Shown here: one piece after another, positions 24,201 through 36,962 of the stretch
Layout of the letters: every line of letters starts with the position of its first letter
How positions within the stretch are numbered: the stretch's first letter is position 1
Source of the DNA: Sporopachydermia quercuum
Taxonomy: Eukaryota > Ascomycota > Sporopachydermiomycetes > Sporopachydermiales > Sporopachydermiaceae
DNA length: 64,000 bases
Direction of reading: 5' to 3'
NCBI GenBank assembly: GCA_001599295.1
Contig: BCGN01000008.1
Span: 248,001-312,000, forward strand
Program-made: the position numbers and the translations under genes
The notes under the pieces: generated by a model
Databases searched by the model: none
What the model was told of the DNA's origin: nothing
What the model saw: the letters and a program-made list of their open reading frames with translations, nothing else

Positions 24201-25403
24201 TATGAAACTTCCAATTTAATTAATTCTATCGCACCCCCGAAGTGATAAACTCCTAAGTCTCTACAATAGGTTATGCTCTTTATCTAAAAAAGTAATTTGG
24301 CTTTAATTCTCAAAACAATTTTGAGGGACTCAATACAAATACAATCACCAATTATTAATATTTCTTTCCCAAGAGAGAATATATTATAAAGATTAATGGA
24401 GCCAACAGTATCAGCAGGGTACGGTAGATTATTTTTCACCCAAATGTTCCAATTTCACAGAAATTATGTCGATAAGGAGAAAAGAGTAACGCACTTTAAT
24501 TATTTCTTCCTCAACTTTATTTCAAATCCAGGCGTATTTCAGCCTTTATGATCCAACTATAAACCTCGAGACATTTGAAGCCATCAATTAGTACAGTGGA
24601 ATTGTATTTCTAGCTAGACTTTTCAACCTCCTATAGCTTTGAACTTTAAGAAAATTACTCATCGAGCATTTATAGTTGGACGAAGCACCTAATGTCTGAA
24701 ATCATTAATACGATTTCCTTTTACAGATAATTAGTACACTAAATCGACCTAAGAAGATTAAAATGCCAAACTCGCATTAGAATTGCATCAACAAACCAAA
24801 ACTAAGTCAACTACTAGTTCATTAGTCGATAGTAATTTAGTTTTTGTTCCGTTAATTCATTGAGTCAAGATAGACTATCTATCTCCATAGTGATTTATTG
24901 CAGTGGACTAGAGTCAAAGAAGAAAAAGAAAAAAAAAGTATTGACCGATATCCTTTCGAAACTGTTCATTATGAAGGAATGAATGATTTTAAGTCTAAGC
25001 TTAGAATAAATCGGGAATGTACATGAAATTGTTATTCATTAGTTCTGTACAAATTGATGATTAGGATTATTATCCACTATCCATAACTATCGAATGGCAG
25101 AAAATGAATTTATACGATCAAGGGACAAAATTCGTTGACCTGAGATCAGAGGGGTCAAAGACTAGAAATATATTGGAAAACAGTAAGTAACTTCACAATC
25201 ACTAACGTTCTCTTAGAATACTGATAATCTCTATATGTATATCATAAAAATTCTACATTATATTGTTCCCATACCAGACGAAAACTTAACTATGAAAATA
25301 AAAACAGTCATAAAAGGCCATTAAAGTGAATCAATCAATGATTCTAATTAAGCCAGCATTCGAAGGAAGACATGTATTTTTTAGTTTAAATGTTGTAGTA
25401 TGA
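21265..25403. other. Intergenic, 4.1 kb, no supported gene
   Basis: VPS1 promoter at left, PRY-type gene 3' flank at right. A TA-rich run (TATATATATATTTATATATA) lies near 21640-21660. The best ORF, 93 codons from an ATG at 22798, encodes nothing I recognise and is within chance expectation. No RNA gene seen. Confidence 0.5.
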
Positions 25404-26225
25404 TTACAGCAACTTTCTTCTACTTCCACCAACTAATGGCAACACATTGTCACGATATTCACCAGCCCAATTTCCGGGCGGATTGTATGAGCATACAACA
25501 TAATCATTCCAATAGGTACCACAGTATTTAATGCCGCAACCAAGAGTAGTGGTACCTTTCCAAACAACTTGGGTAAAATGGCCAGTCTTCTCAGAAAAAC
25601 CAGGATTGTTGTAGTCGTATACAGAAATTTCAGCGTACCAAGCATCAACTGCACTAACTGGGGAATAACCTAGAGCTAAGTTTTCACCATATTCACCATT
25701 AGAATGAGTTAATATACCAGAACAATCGTATTGATCAGCAAAAGCTTGAGCGTATTCAGCAACAGTAGCGTCCCATTTCAGGGCAGAAACACCGTGTAAA
25801 GCTCTAAATTTATTGTGTTCATCTAGAACTGATTGCTCAAAATCATTTAATTCCACTGGATTTGATACTGATGTTGTGGTCACTGGCGCTTGGGTTGATG
25901 TTGTGGTTACTGGTGCTTGGGTTGATGTGGTGATGACTGGTGCTGATGTCGTCGTTGGCGCGACATTTGTTGTTGTGGGTTTCGTAACTGAAGTGGTTGT
26001 TGGTTTGACATTCGATGTAGTTGTTGCACTAGGTCTTGGAATAAAAACTGTACTTCTAACTGTTGTCCATCTTGTGATAGTTTCGGTTACCCACACTGTG
26101 TGTGTTTCCCAAACAACATGTGTATTAATATTGGTAACAGTAGCAGTAACAACTGCAGCTTCGGCTTCAGCGACAATAGTTGCCAATGTCGCGACACCTG
26201 CTAGCAATGTACTTGAAAACTTCAT
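25404..26225 (-). CDS. Secreted CAP/SCP (PR-1 like, Pry-type) protein
   Basis: CAP proteins of the yeast Pry group are secreted glycoproteins that bind sterols and fatty acids and export acetylated sterols. This 273-residue protein has a signal peptide (1-23), a Thr/Val/Pro-rich linker (about 60-122) and a CAP domain (about 127-265). The linker has tandem nine-residue repeats of the type APVTTTSTQ. The conserved putative metal/active-site set is visible: H174 in THSNGEYG, E181 in ENLA, and H216 in GHFTQVVW, with the second CAP signature VVCSYNPPGNW near 243-253 and the expected cysteines. It ends SRRKLL. The Thr-rich linker should be heavily O-mannosylated. Length and layout match Pry1/Pry2. 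Confidence 0.93.
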   Translation of the reverse strand: MKFSSTLLAGVATLATIVAEAEAAVVTATVTNINTHVVWETHTVWVTETITRWTTVRSTVFIPRPSATTTSNVKPTTTSVTKPTTTNVAPTTTSAPVITTSTQAPVTTTSTQAPVTTTSVSNPVELNDFEQSVLDEHNKFRALHGVSALKWDATVAEYAQAFADQYDCSGILTHSNGEYGENLALGYSPVSAVDAWYAEISVYDYNNPGFSEKTGHFTQVVWKGTTTLGCGIKYCGTYWNDYVVCSYNPPGNWAGEYRDNVLPLVGGSRRKLL

Positions 26226-29200
26226 TTTTCTTTGTGAAGTATTTGTGATTGGCAGACTAAGATGTTTGTTCTGTTATCTTAGTTTAAAGTGTGTAATAAT
26301 TGTTGCTCGCTTTTGATCAGTTAGTGATCTTATTGTTATATTCAATGAATTGCTTGATTGAGTAATAATGCAGAATGGAAAACAAAATCAAATATAAAAC
26401 TAATCTGAATCCAATCTGTGGAAATTGGGGAACGTCTCATATATTTATATTATTTGGGTAATGATTTTACAATTAAATTCCTTTCCTTCGTCAAATATTA
26501 TAAATGTTTACAGTTTTCTAAATAATTCTCATCTCCTTAATAGGTATGTGATGATGATAGACCACAGCCTACCGTAAACAGACTAATACATATACATCAG
26601 TATAAACTCGCATGCCAGCCTCAAGTCTCTTACGGGAACCCATTTGTGAGATACTAGAAGTTTATTTCTTGTAGTTAAACTTAACTGGTGGTGTGGTTTG
26701 AGGTTCACCTGAGCATTTTGACAGAATGGGATCTAATTGGGAGCACAACCTTAATATCTCTCTCACGGCTAAGGTTTGAGTCTGAATTTATCCTGTTACA
26801 GAATTTTTGAACATCATTTGAGAACAACCTAACTTTATTCGAATAAACTTTCAAAACCCTTATAGTTAAAGTTGTACATATTTAAAGTTACCTTTATGAG
26901 TACTTTTAAACTTAATGACAACTTTATTTTTAAGGTTTCTGCCCCAGCCTGCTAAAAGCTTGGTGCGTCGATTAAGGTTTATTATTATGTTTTAGTAAGG
27001 AATTTTTAGTTTCCAATTTAAAATGGCTTTCGCATTCTCTATGTCATACAGCGAAATAGGAACCCTGAGACAGCTGACGTGTGAACAGTCGAAGGCTCAG
27101 TTCTAAAGCTACTTTGGTTGAGGATATGCAAACTGCCAGAACCGGGTTTTGAATCAAGTGGTTACGGTGTCTCTACGGAGTCATCGTATATTAAACTTTC
27201 ATAATAGTAAGTTGAAAAGGCCTCATTGTGGCATTACGAGACATATCAAAGCTTTGATGACGATTAGTTATTAACATCTTTTCTCATTCCTAGGAGCTAC
27301 TGGAAGAGGCGCTTGGTGCATGGCATTTGTATTATTGGGCTTCTTACTTCAAGCTTAGTTATGATATATTGAAATCAACCATTCGACATGCTTGAAGGAC
27401 TATAGCGAATTATTGATTAAAACTGTTCAATTACTCTATCAAGTAATGTGGTTTAATAGATACTATGGTAAAATCTAATACAAGAATTAAATAAATAGTG
27501 GTATAACAAAGTGATCAAACGGATAGTTTGATGATGCAATGTGCCAACTGTTTTTCTGAATCGACTAATGTTGAGGCGCGGGATAACTTAATATTTGAAA
27601 AAACTTCAGAAGTAGATAATAAATTGTCACCATTGATAGAAAAAACCATTTCATTCTCTTGTTACAAAATTACTAGAGACTGTTGAAAGGTAACACCAAT
27701 AAAGAACAAAGAATTAATGATTCCCGGTGCCTTTCACTCTAAAGAAGGTTGACAAAAAAATATGCTACGTTCTTATTCTCCACCTTTCTAAAGTCTTCCA
27801 TGATCTGTTGATTGACCTTTATAATTATATAGATGACAACCTTCTTAAGATCTTTTCTATTTCTATATTGGGTGTCAATAATACTCCAACGTTATATTCC
27901 ATTGTGTTTTTACCTTCTGAACCGGACCGAAAAGATTATAATCCTTCTACATTAACTATTTAAATATATCCGGAAGAAAAAATTTCTTAAAAATAAAGTT
28001 GATGCACAAACCAATAGTTTACTCTTTTTTCATATAGATTTAAGGTTAATCTCAATTTTTATCAAACCATCTGATTTCAAACCTTAGCAAGGAGATTTAG
28101 TGAGACTAACGTAAGATTCAAGTATGGATGGTAGACCAACCAGGATCCTTCATTAAAGGCTGGATTTGCTTTCAGAAAATGTTCATTGCTCTTTTTACTG
28201 GCTGCTGTGAATACTTTGGATAGAGAAGAAGCCAGTAAAGCAACTGAAGTATGCTTAAATGTGAAATGAACCAATTTTGAAAAGTAATTTATATCTTACA
28301 ATGCTCGGAGATTTCTTATTACATATGTATGCGAATTTTTCTTTGTAAATGCGTATTAATATATGAAATTTGTTCTCTCTGGAATTACCTGAACAAGAAA
28401 ATAGTCATAGTTGCAATTATAACTCGGTTGATTAAATATGGTTATACCACGAAACCTCCGGGCTGTCTACCTTTTCACCAACAAGGATTTACTAGGTAGA
28501 AAGTAATCACTCAGTCGGGAATCAGATTTACTTGAGGATTCGTAATTTCGTAGACTTCGGCTTAACTCATGCGTAATTCCAGATTGAGTAATAATAGTCA
28601 TATTAAAACTTTAAGCAGGCTCGCATAATAAAATAGAATTATATAGCCCCAATGGAGCATATTAGAGTCATAATAACTAAGAACTGAAATATAAGCTCAC
28701 AGGTGCCTGATTTAGGCAGTAATCTCGTCCAAGTTAATGCATTAGCATAATTAAGCTTTATGATCCTTTGACAAAATAACAATTTCAAGAACCAGTTTTA
28801 TGCTATTGTCACATGCGAAAACAAATATATAAGCGAAAAAGATTGAAACTTATTCTTTTCTTTGAATATTATGTAAAAAAATACTTGGTCAAGTCCCCAT
28901 TTGAAATGCCAGGCCGAGAAATAATACTAATGACTTCTTTCGAAGTCGTATGTTGAAATCTCTTCGATAATACGGCGCCTTGGAATCAATTCATTCAAAG
29001 TCGAGTTATCGTAAAGGAACTTTGATAACCGTTGCAATTTTGATGATATTTGCTCTGAAAGAAGGATTCAGCAAAATGAGGTCTCATTAATGATAGTACG
29101 GCTAGTTTACCGTTTTATTTGTATATTCCGAAGTAGTGTGTTTGCATTCTGTTAGCTCTTCAGGGTTGACATGAAACTTTAAGCAAGAAGGATTTTCGGT

Positions 29201-32200
29201 TGAAACCTACTCTCAGCTTTTTTTTTTTACAATAAAGGTTATTTTTCCAATGGGCAAAATAACCGGCAAGAGTATGTATTTCGTAAACATGTTTACTTAC
29301 AGAAAATTTCTTTGGAAATATATCTCACAATGCCGTTCGGCTACTTCATATCATATGTTCAGTGGTTACTGAGCCTCTCATTTGTTTTCTTCTTTAAATA
29401 TTTTTCAAGTATATTGCTAATAATATTTTGAGGACCTTTGAAAAAATTTCCAAATTTTCAAGCACACATCGAGAGCAACTAAAGTGTTAAGAGTTCGGTA
29501 GATGACAGCATTAGGCACTTGATTGATCGATATTCCTCAAACTTTCAATTCTTTAACGTATTTGTCTTAATAATAAATTAATTTGCATAAACCTCTCAAT
29601 TATTAGTTATTCGAACTTTTGACAAAACTAAAATATATTTTATTTCGAGCTTGAATTTCTGACTGGGAAGTAGATGTCTCCTCAGAGGAATTGGTACCAC
29701 CAATCCAGAACTTAACTCAATCGACACCTTTTATTATTGTCAAACCCAGAAGAAGAACCTGGTATGATCGGATCAGATTTTTTGAACTTGCCATATCATT
29801 CGCATAAGCTATACAGGTCAGGAATGTTTAGAATGAAAGCAGATATAACTATTAATTTTCGCTGCAGAATGTTGTCTAACGTAGATTGGTTTTCGGTTGG
29901 AGCATGCTATAATCGTATCGACTCTGATAAAGAATTCATTAAAGAATTCCTATAAAATACCTGAAGTGTTCCCATACGCTTTTTTCTTGACATCTTTATT
30001 TGGAACCTTTCAAACAAGTCCTCATATCATCTTTATCCCTATGATGAGGATCGCTCAGTAAAAAGCCCAATTTTGAATGTCAACTACTTAGCTCAAACCT
30101 AAAATCTCGTAAACCCAAAATTAAGCGAAGAAGTTACAGGTCTTTAGCTTGAGTCGTTACAAATGAATTGACGCCCTCTGACATACCAAACGAGCGTGCC
30201 AAAACAAGTCAACGGCAGTTGGTATATCTAACTAATGAAAACTCAAAGGTTTGATTTTGATTCTATTTAATTCATCTCTTGATTACCACTTCTTTGAAAT
30301 TGGAACTGCTGAACACGAAAAGAACGATACATGTCACTACCCACTTGGAATCCGATGTCTGAGAATAACTATGCTTTGACATTTCACAACCTGCACACAG
30401 TTCTCACTGTACAAAGCTTTATTTGAAAATTGGACACATCTGTATTGTAAGTACCAATCATCGTCAAATGTTACTATAAATCAAAAAGCTTAACGATGAA
30501 AATTGTTCAACATTTCGTTTCCAAGATTATTGGTAAATAGCATGTCCCTCATCTATGCGCAAACACCACACAAAACCAAATTGCTTTCGGCCTTTCTTGT
30601 CATAATTGGCAGAAAAGGAATTAAGTTTTTGATAATAATACTATAGTGTGGTCTCATTATCCACTAATGTCCTTACTATTATTATTGTTATTATCCGAGG
30701 TATTTCTCTACCAAATTTATTTGAAAACCTGTTTCAAGCTCCTCGAAGTTTAAATAAACCTTAGATCCAAATTCGTATACTCACCAACTCAGTAGTTCCC
30801 AATGGGGACTTTCACATATAGTGACAGCTTCCAAAGATGGTCTTCAGAAACTGATTTGTCAGTTGGGTGGCCGTAACCTTATTTAGTCTTTCCTAATTTG
30901 AAATCTCACAGACCTCTGTGCCATCACCCAACTCGAATTCTAAATTAGGGATCTAACCTAGAATGCGACTAACTAATGGGTCATGTCATCGCTTCAAAAA
31001 AGGTCTTCGAAGAAGTTGATGGAATAATATAATAGATTTATTTATTCTATTGTGATACATCATTATGATTTATCGCGATAAATGTTTTCTTGATCGGGGA
31101 TTGTACTGTATGAGAGAGATCATAGACTGGAAACCGAAGGCTATCCCGTTATTTACATTCCAGATAGTAAAGAGTGAACCCTGCAAATTTGAATTAATGG
31201 TCTACGTAAATCTTACATCAAATTGTTTGAGCACCAGATCAGGTTGACTTGCGCTTTTCTCTTAATATTAAGCAAGCCTTAGATACCAAAAAGCTTGCTC
31301 TCAATTTCTCAAAAGCTTACTACTCGCTTCTCGACGGCCAATCTCTTAGAATATTACCTCTTTTCCCCGCACAAGTGTTTTACCCTTCACCTTTTGGTAA
31401 AGAGTGCCCAGGTTCCACTACGGAGTTGAGTAATCAATTCGTATAAAATGTCGATTCCGGAAGAAGAATTTAAGTTATAGTTTAGAAGTCTATCATCAGT
31501 GGTACTACCGAAAATATAAGCACATATGTAAGACATAAAATTTGACACATGAATTAATTATGTATAACTAAAGAGTACTTTCATACTCGTAAAGGCTGTA
31601 TTAGGTCAATGCTGAAATACATTTAGTTATAGTGCATTCGCTTAATTTATGGCAGTGCCAATAGACCCTCCTCATCATAGAAGAACAATTACTGGGAAGA
31701 CCATAAAAATATTTATTTAAAAGCTTAGATCTGCAAATTATTTTTATACTTTTCCCTTAGTACTGAAAGATTGCATAGTATAGTCACACCTAATTCGTTA
31801 TTCCCTATTTATGGATTCGACTACTTTTAAAGTAGGTGTTCATTAACCTTTGAAATTGCATACATATTCAGCTTAATATGAAATTGTTTTTCGGTTCAAC
31901 AATAAACCACAGCATCTAGATATACGATACTTATAAGCTCCATCAAAACTCTAATCCTACTTCTCCGGCTATTTAACAAATTTTTGTTGCCTTAAACATA
32001 TTTGAATCCAAAGTTCCCTAGTTCCTACCATAGATGAAGTTTGTAGTCGATTCCTACTTTTTATGGTAAAACTACTAGTTGAAGTTAAACTCTTATTTCT
32101 CGTTTAACAACACTCAAAAGGCATATTTCAGCTTTGATAATTAGGGAGGATGATCCAACATGAAACTAGATCTCTTCTGAGGAAGTATGAAACCTACAAA

Positions 32201-34308
32201 CTACCAAAGAGGTAGCAGTAAAAGCCAATCAAGATAAGAAGTAACAGAAAAGGAAACCGCATCTGACAGTAACATATCCGTAAATGTTTTAGGACTTAAG
32301 TTTGACTAATACATTGTCAATACACATACTTTATTTATTAATTCTAATTAAACTACCTTAGTGAATGAAACTGATCTTAGAAGAGAAGTATTTGGGTAAA
32401 TATTGTTACTAAATTGTAGGAGAGTGAGAACCCTGAAAGTACATTTACCTCGTATGGTAGGCTAGAGAAAAAGCATAATTCTGAGCCTGGTCAGATCTTT
32501 CCTGTAACTAATAGAAGCACGGTATATAATACGAGTAAATGTTTGATCAAATGAAAGTAAAAGATCTCTAAATGGTTCCAATTCTCGATATAGAGACCAG
32601 TTTAGAGGGAGAACAACTTTGTTCGATATCCATATTCTAGCTTGATGCCTGAATTTCTTACCTTATCAAACTCCCATAGATATCATATTCATAGTAATTA
32701 TCAAAACTAAATTAGTAGCACCCTGAATATTATCTAACAACCATTTACTCAGTTTCCTCGTCTAAATGAGATACATCCACATATAGCTACTCCACATCTT
32801 GGCGACAGATTGATGTCATATAATTAAGGTTATATTGAGATCTCGACTCAGGAGCTGTCAAAAAAAAAAGCTTAAACTAGTCTCAAAGCTTAAGGTTTTA
32901 CTCACCAAACACTTTCCCGATAAGACAATAGCATTTTTTAGCTAGCTCTTTAATTAACTTTATGTACTTTATGTATCCTTTCTTCACAGACTAGCGAGCC
33001 ATCATATGAATTCAATCAACCTGTTTCATCTCATGTAATGTCCCCTCACTTATCAGTAAGATCTTACTAACTTAATATGGATATGGCTAGATCTTGGACA
33101 ATCAAATCAGTTGTTCCAAGAGCTCAATTATCAGGAAAAGAGATACCTGGGTGGTCAATATTATGGACTAAGCGATGCTTCTTGAACCAAAAAAGTAATG
33201 AGATTACGTTATTAGCCTTACCTATCTTGAGAACAAATATGCATCGTGAAATAAGTCTGTAGCTATTTGATCTACGGAAACCAATCGCTGCCTTATGGGC
33301 CTTGATGACATGAGCTTATAGATTCTGTTTCCTACATGGCATAGCATAGTATTTGCTAAGACCGTAGAAAACCAGGAACCTTCAGATGGTAACTACTGAT
33401 TAATTTGTTTAACGTCAGTTAGTTAAAAAGAGAAATCAGCCTTATGCGAGCCATTCTGTAGGTGGTACTAGCTAGTGTCATAATGGAATGTCATTACTTG
33501 GATTAACATTGGTTGGCATAATGAACTCTGACGAAGAACTTGAACAAAGACATATTTCGCTATATACTTGGGTTGCATTATTGTAGATGATTGCCAAGTA
33601 TAATCCAATCACTTGGAGTAATGTTATAAGAATCTTTTTATTCGTAAACTTGGGAATTATCTAACAGAGTAAATAACTCACCACTTGATATGTCAATTGA
33701 TAGAACTTCCGTCACTCCTTCTGTTCTTTGGCATTTGTAGCCTGCATGCATACATACTCTTCTCAAAGCTATGTCATTTCGACAAAAGAAAACAACAAGC
33801 AAAACCTAACTCTTGCATACAAATCTGCTGCTCATTTTGAGATTTTAATAATGGTTTCTAATGTAAAGAAGATATTCAACTCCTTTCCAACATCATGCCC
33901 TAACACCGATGTAATCTTTCCCCTATCTCTCATCTGCCATACGAGAACGGAGATCTTCTGTAGCGCCCCGTGTCCATTAATCTTTTGCAATGGACAAATC
34001 TCAATCCTTATCGTCCACTAGATACTCAATTGTCCAGATAGCTGTTCACCTTATCGGTAGTTTGTTGTTTGTAACCAATTATTGATGCTTATCGCATCAT
34101 CTGGCATCTTTGCTTCCTGCTTCTCAAATCTGTACCCTTAGTGTTGGGGTTGATGGTTATAATTGATACTTTATGATTAACCAGGTAGAAAACCACTGAC
34201 TACTGATCTTTTCGAAATATATGTATATATATCGTTAAAATTTTCCACCGATCGATTGATTGTGTAGCTTGCTAAGTTAGGAGTAATAATAGTACATAGT
34301 TTGTTAAC
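26226..34308. other. Gene desert, 8.1 kb
   Basis: No ORF longer than about 97 codons and no recognisable domain in six frames over 8 kb. The few open stretches (such as 27727-27963, 29737-29955, 31065-31446, 33077-33262, 33728-34021) are of chance length and several lack ATG. I see no tRNA, simple satellite, terminal repeats or mobile-element protein. Base composition by eye is like the other intergenic DNA. The left end contains the promoter of the PRY-type gene and the right end that of LAP3. What fills the rest is unknown. Confidence 0.6.
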
Positions 34309-35802
34309 ATGGGCAACAATACCAGCGTTTCCGCTAAACAGCAAGAGATATGTTCCTCTTCCGTTGCTGTTGAGGAGCTTACCTCTACCTTAGAAAAGTA
34401 TTTGACCTTTTCTGAGAAGCAAAGATTAGAACATGGTAGAAAGACATTGAAAGAACTCTCCAACCCCATTTCGACAGATTCTGTATCCAAATGGTCGAAG
34501 GAACTACTCTCCAACCCTAAGAATAGACTAGCCATTTCTGCCATTTCCAATAATGAAATCACAAGCATAATTGGTCAAAGAAATGTCATTAACAATGATT
34601 CTGTCCATGTATTCAATAACATTGTTAAAAATGAAGGAGCCCCTATTACCAATCAGAAACAGTCAGGAAGATGTTGGCTGTTTGCGTCAACCAACTGCTT
34701 CAGGATTTCCATCCAAAACAATTATAACGTTGCCGAGTTTCAATTCAGTCAAGCTTACTTGTTTTTCAATGATAAATTGGAAAAATGTAATTTCTTCCTG
34801 AACAATGTGCTTGAAACTTCTGATTTGGACCTCGATTCAAGATTTGTTCAATCTATTCTTGCAGACCCTGCATCCGATGGAGGCCAATGGGATATGGTGG
34901 TTAACTTAGTAGAAAAGTATGGGCTGGTCCCACAAGTAATTTACCCAGACTCATTCAATGCTTCAAACTCGGGTCGAGTTGATTATATTATTGTCAATAA
35001 GCTTAGAGAATGGGCATTGTTATTGAGAAAGTTGAAGAATGAAGAAGGATATCCAAATGATGAATTGTTAGCTGTCAAGTCAGAGATGATTAAAGAGGTT
35101 TACAATATTCTGTCTATTGCGTTTGGTGTTCCACCCAAACCCGATGAAGAATTCACATGGGAGTTTATTGATAACAAGGGTAAAGCTATTTCTTTAACTT
35201 CAACTCCTATTGAATTTTATAAGAAGGTTGCAGATTTAGATGCTACGAAGTATTTCAGTTTGATCAATGATCCTAGACATAATTATGATCACCTTTACAC
35301 TGTTGACCGATTGGGAAACATTGTTGGTGGACGCCCTATTAAGTATGTTAATGTTGAGACTGGAGTTTTGAAACAAACTATCATTAAAATGATTCAAAAC
35401 AATGAACCAGTATTCTTTGGTTCTGACGTTGGTAAATTCGAAAACACCCAATCAGGTATCATGGATATTAATGCTTGGAATTATGAACTTGCCTTCAATA
35501 CCAGTCTTGGAATGAATAAGAAACAACGAATTGAAACTGGAGCTTCTGCAATGACCCATGCAATGGTCATTACTGCTGTCCATGTGGTTGATGGAAAACC
35601 AGTTAAATATAAAGTAATGAACTCTTGGGGTGAAGATGTCGGTGATCATGGTTATTTTATCATGACAGACGCTTGGTTTGACGAGTATGTCTTCGAAATT
35701 GTTACATCACCAAGCTATGTTGATAAGTCGATCATCGATATTTTGAATGGTGATGATATTACGGTTCTACCAATCTGGGATCCGATGGGATCTTTAGCCT
35801 AA
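34309..35802 (+). CDS. LAP3: Bleomycin hydrolase / cysteine aminopeptidase (peptidase family C1B)
   Basis: Lap3/Gal6/Blh1 is a homohexameric papain-fold aminopeptidase that detoxifies homocysteine thiolactone and bleomycin. The catalytic Cys is C122 in QKQSGRCWLFAS, the His is in AMTHAMVITAVH and the Asn in KVMNSWGED. Further family blocks are FSQAYLFFNDKLEK, DGGQWDM, FTWEF, SLINDPRH and the C-terminal LPIWDPMGSLA. At 497 aa it is longer than the cytosolic yeast form because of an N-terminal extension of about 40 residues. That extension starts MGNNTS, a plausible N-myristoylation signal (Gly2, Ser6). The protein ends at the Ala that is the penultimate residue in yeast Gal6, where the last Lys is trimmed. 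No intron. Confidence 0.97.
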   Translation: MGNNTSVSAKQQEICSSSVAVEELTSTLEKYLTFSEKQRLEHGRKTLKELSNPISTDSVSKWSKELLSNPKNRLAISAISNNEITSIIGQRNVINNDSVHVFNNIVKNEGAPITNQKQSGRCWLFASTNCFRISIQNNYNVAEFQFSQAYLFFNDKLEKCNFFLNNVLETSDLDLDSRFVQSILADPASDGGQWDMVVNLVEKYGLVPQVIYPDSFNASNSGRVDYIIVNKLREWALLLRKLKNEEGYPNDELLAVKSEMIKEVYNILSIAFGVPPKPDEEFTWEFIDNKGKAISLTSTPIEFYKKVADLDATKYFSLINDPRHNYDHLYTVDRLGNIVGGRPIKYVNVETGVLKQTIIKMIQNNEPVFFGSDVGKFENTQSGIMDINAWNYELAFNTSLGMNKKQRIETGASAMTHAMVITAVHVVDGKPVKYKVMNSWGEDVGDHGYFIMTDAWFDEYVFEIVTSPSYVDKSIIDILNGDDITVLPIWDPMGSLA

Positions 35803-35984
35803 ATACATCTCTTGGAATCAACTATAAGACAAAATTCAACTCTTCTCTTTTGGGTCAAAAGGTCTGTCGATTTCTTACGGAACCATTTTTTTCTTCCTTT
35901 CCTCTTTATTTGTATAACCTTATAATTGAACTTGTAACATCTTTAAATATATACTCTACACTCGAGCTGACTGTGAATGAACAA

Positions 35985-36962
35985 CTAAGTACCGGTTGTA
36001 GGATCCTTCTTCTTTTTTGGTTTTTCTTCAGCTTGTTCAACTATAACATCTGTTAATCCTTTCTCTTCTAACAATTGATTGATCAACTCTTCAACCTCAT
36101 CACCAACATCTCCTTGAATCACAATTTCTTCTTTCTTTTCTACATTCTTTGTCACACTTGCACCAGTAGCAAATTTACCAGCGTATTGCTTAGCCAGCTT
36201 CTTCAATTCAACTCCAGTCACTTCCAGACCTGAAATTGAAATTATTTTCTTCCTTTTTGTACGTTCGACTCTCTTGATAACGATTTTTGCCTTTTTCTGT
36301 TTCTGAGACTCCCTAGCATCAACCCTCTCTGCTTTCGCTTGTTGTTTCTGCAAAGATTTTTCAATTTTTTCTTGTTTTGATGTTAAGGTCAAATTAGCAG
36401 TAGCATTAGCAATGGCTTCTGTTGATGGGAAAAAATGAGAGTTAGTAATTGTATGACTCTTTTTTCTGATTCTGTTTCTATAACAATAAGCAAATACGTT
36501 AGCTTTACTCTCATATTCAAAACACTTACCTTCAGAGTATAGTTTATCGAATAGTTTAGGGTAATTTTCTTGTAACCAAGCTTTACATCTTTTGAACGAT
36601 TTAGTACTGAATTCGCAATACTATTTTAATAGATCAGTTAGAAAACTTGAAAATCGGGTTTATTGTCAAACTTCTGGTTAACACCGAGTTCTTCTCCTCA
36701 TCTAAGCTTCCACGAACTCCAACATCCCTTAACACTTACTTCCGGAGGAAATGTGCAAACGCCACAATATAAAATTTCCTTTGCAGGAATCTAGTCAAAA
36801 ATGTTAATCAAATTGTCAAATATTTTATGTACTGAGAATCATAATTCGTCAAGATAGCAATAGAGGATTAGACTATACCTAACAAGGCTTCATCGTTATC
36901 TGAACACAAATATTCATCAAGCCAGTTAGTGAACTTACTGTAAGGGTTTCTATGTCAGCCAT
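35985..36962 (-). CDS. TMA22: TMA22/DENR, translation reinitiation and ribosome recycling factor, four exons
   Basis: Tma22 pairs with Tma20/MCT-1 to remove deacylated tRNA from recycled 40S subunits and to allow reinitiation. Exons on the minus strand are 36939-36962, 36740-36790, 36530-36620 and 35985-36418. The introns are 148, 119 and 111 nt with GTAAGT donors. The joined 199-residue product keeps frame across all junctions and has the N-terminal zinc-binding part (LYCGVCTFPPE, YCEFS, FKRCKAWL), a basic linker, and a C-terminal SUI1/eIF1 domain with KRKKIISISGLEV and FATGASVTKN, then a Lys-rich tail. All four Cys of the family are present. Intron 3 holds two acceptors, each with its own CTAAC; only the distal one (36419) keeps the frame. 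Confidence 0.95.

Noticed and set aside
27727-27963. Open stretch in the first desert as a mobile-element relic
   Set aside because: No recognisable reverse transcriptase, transposase or integrase motif and no flanking repeats.
26226-34308. Centromere call for the first desert
   Set aside because: No point-centromere elements, inverted repeats or strongly AT-biased core were seen. Lack of genes alone is not enough, and a second desert exists.
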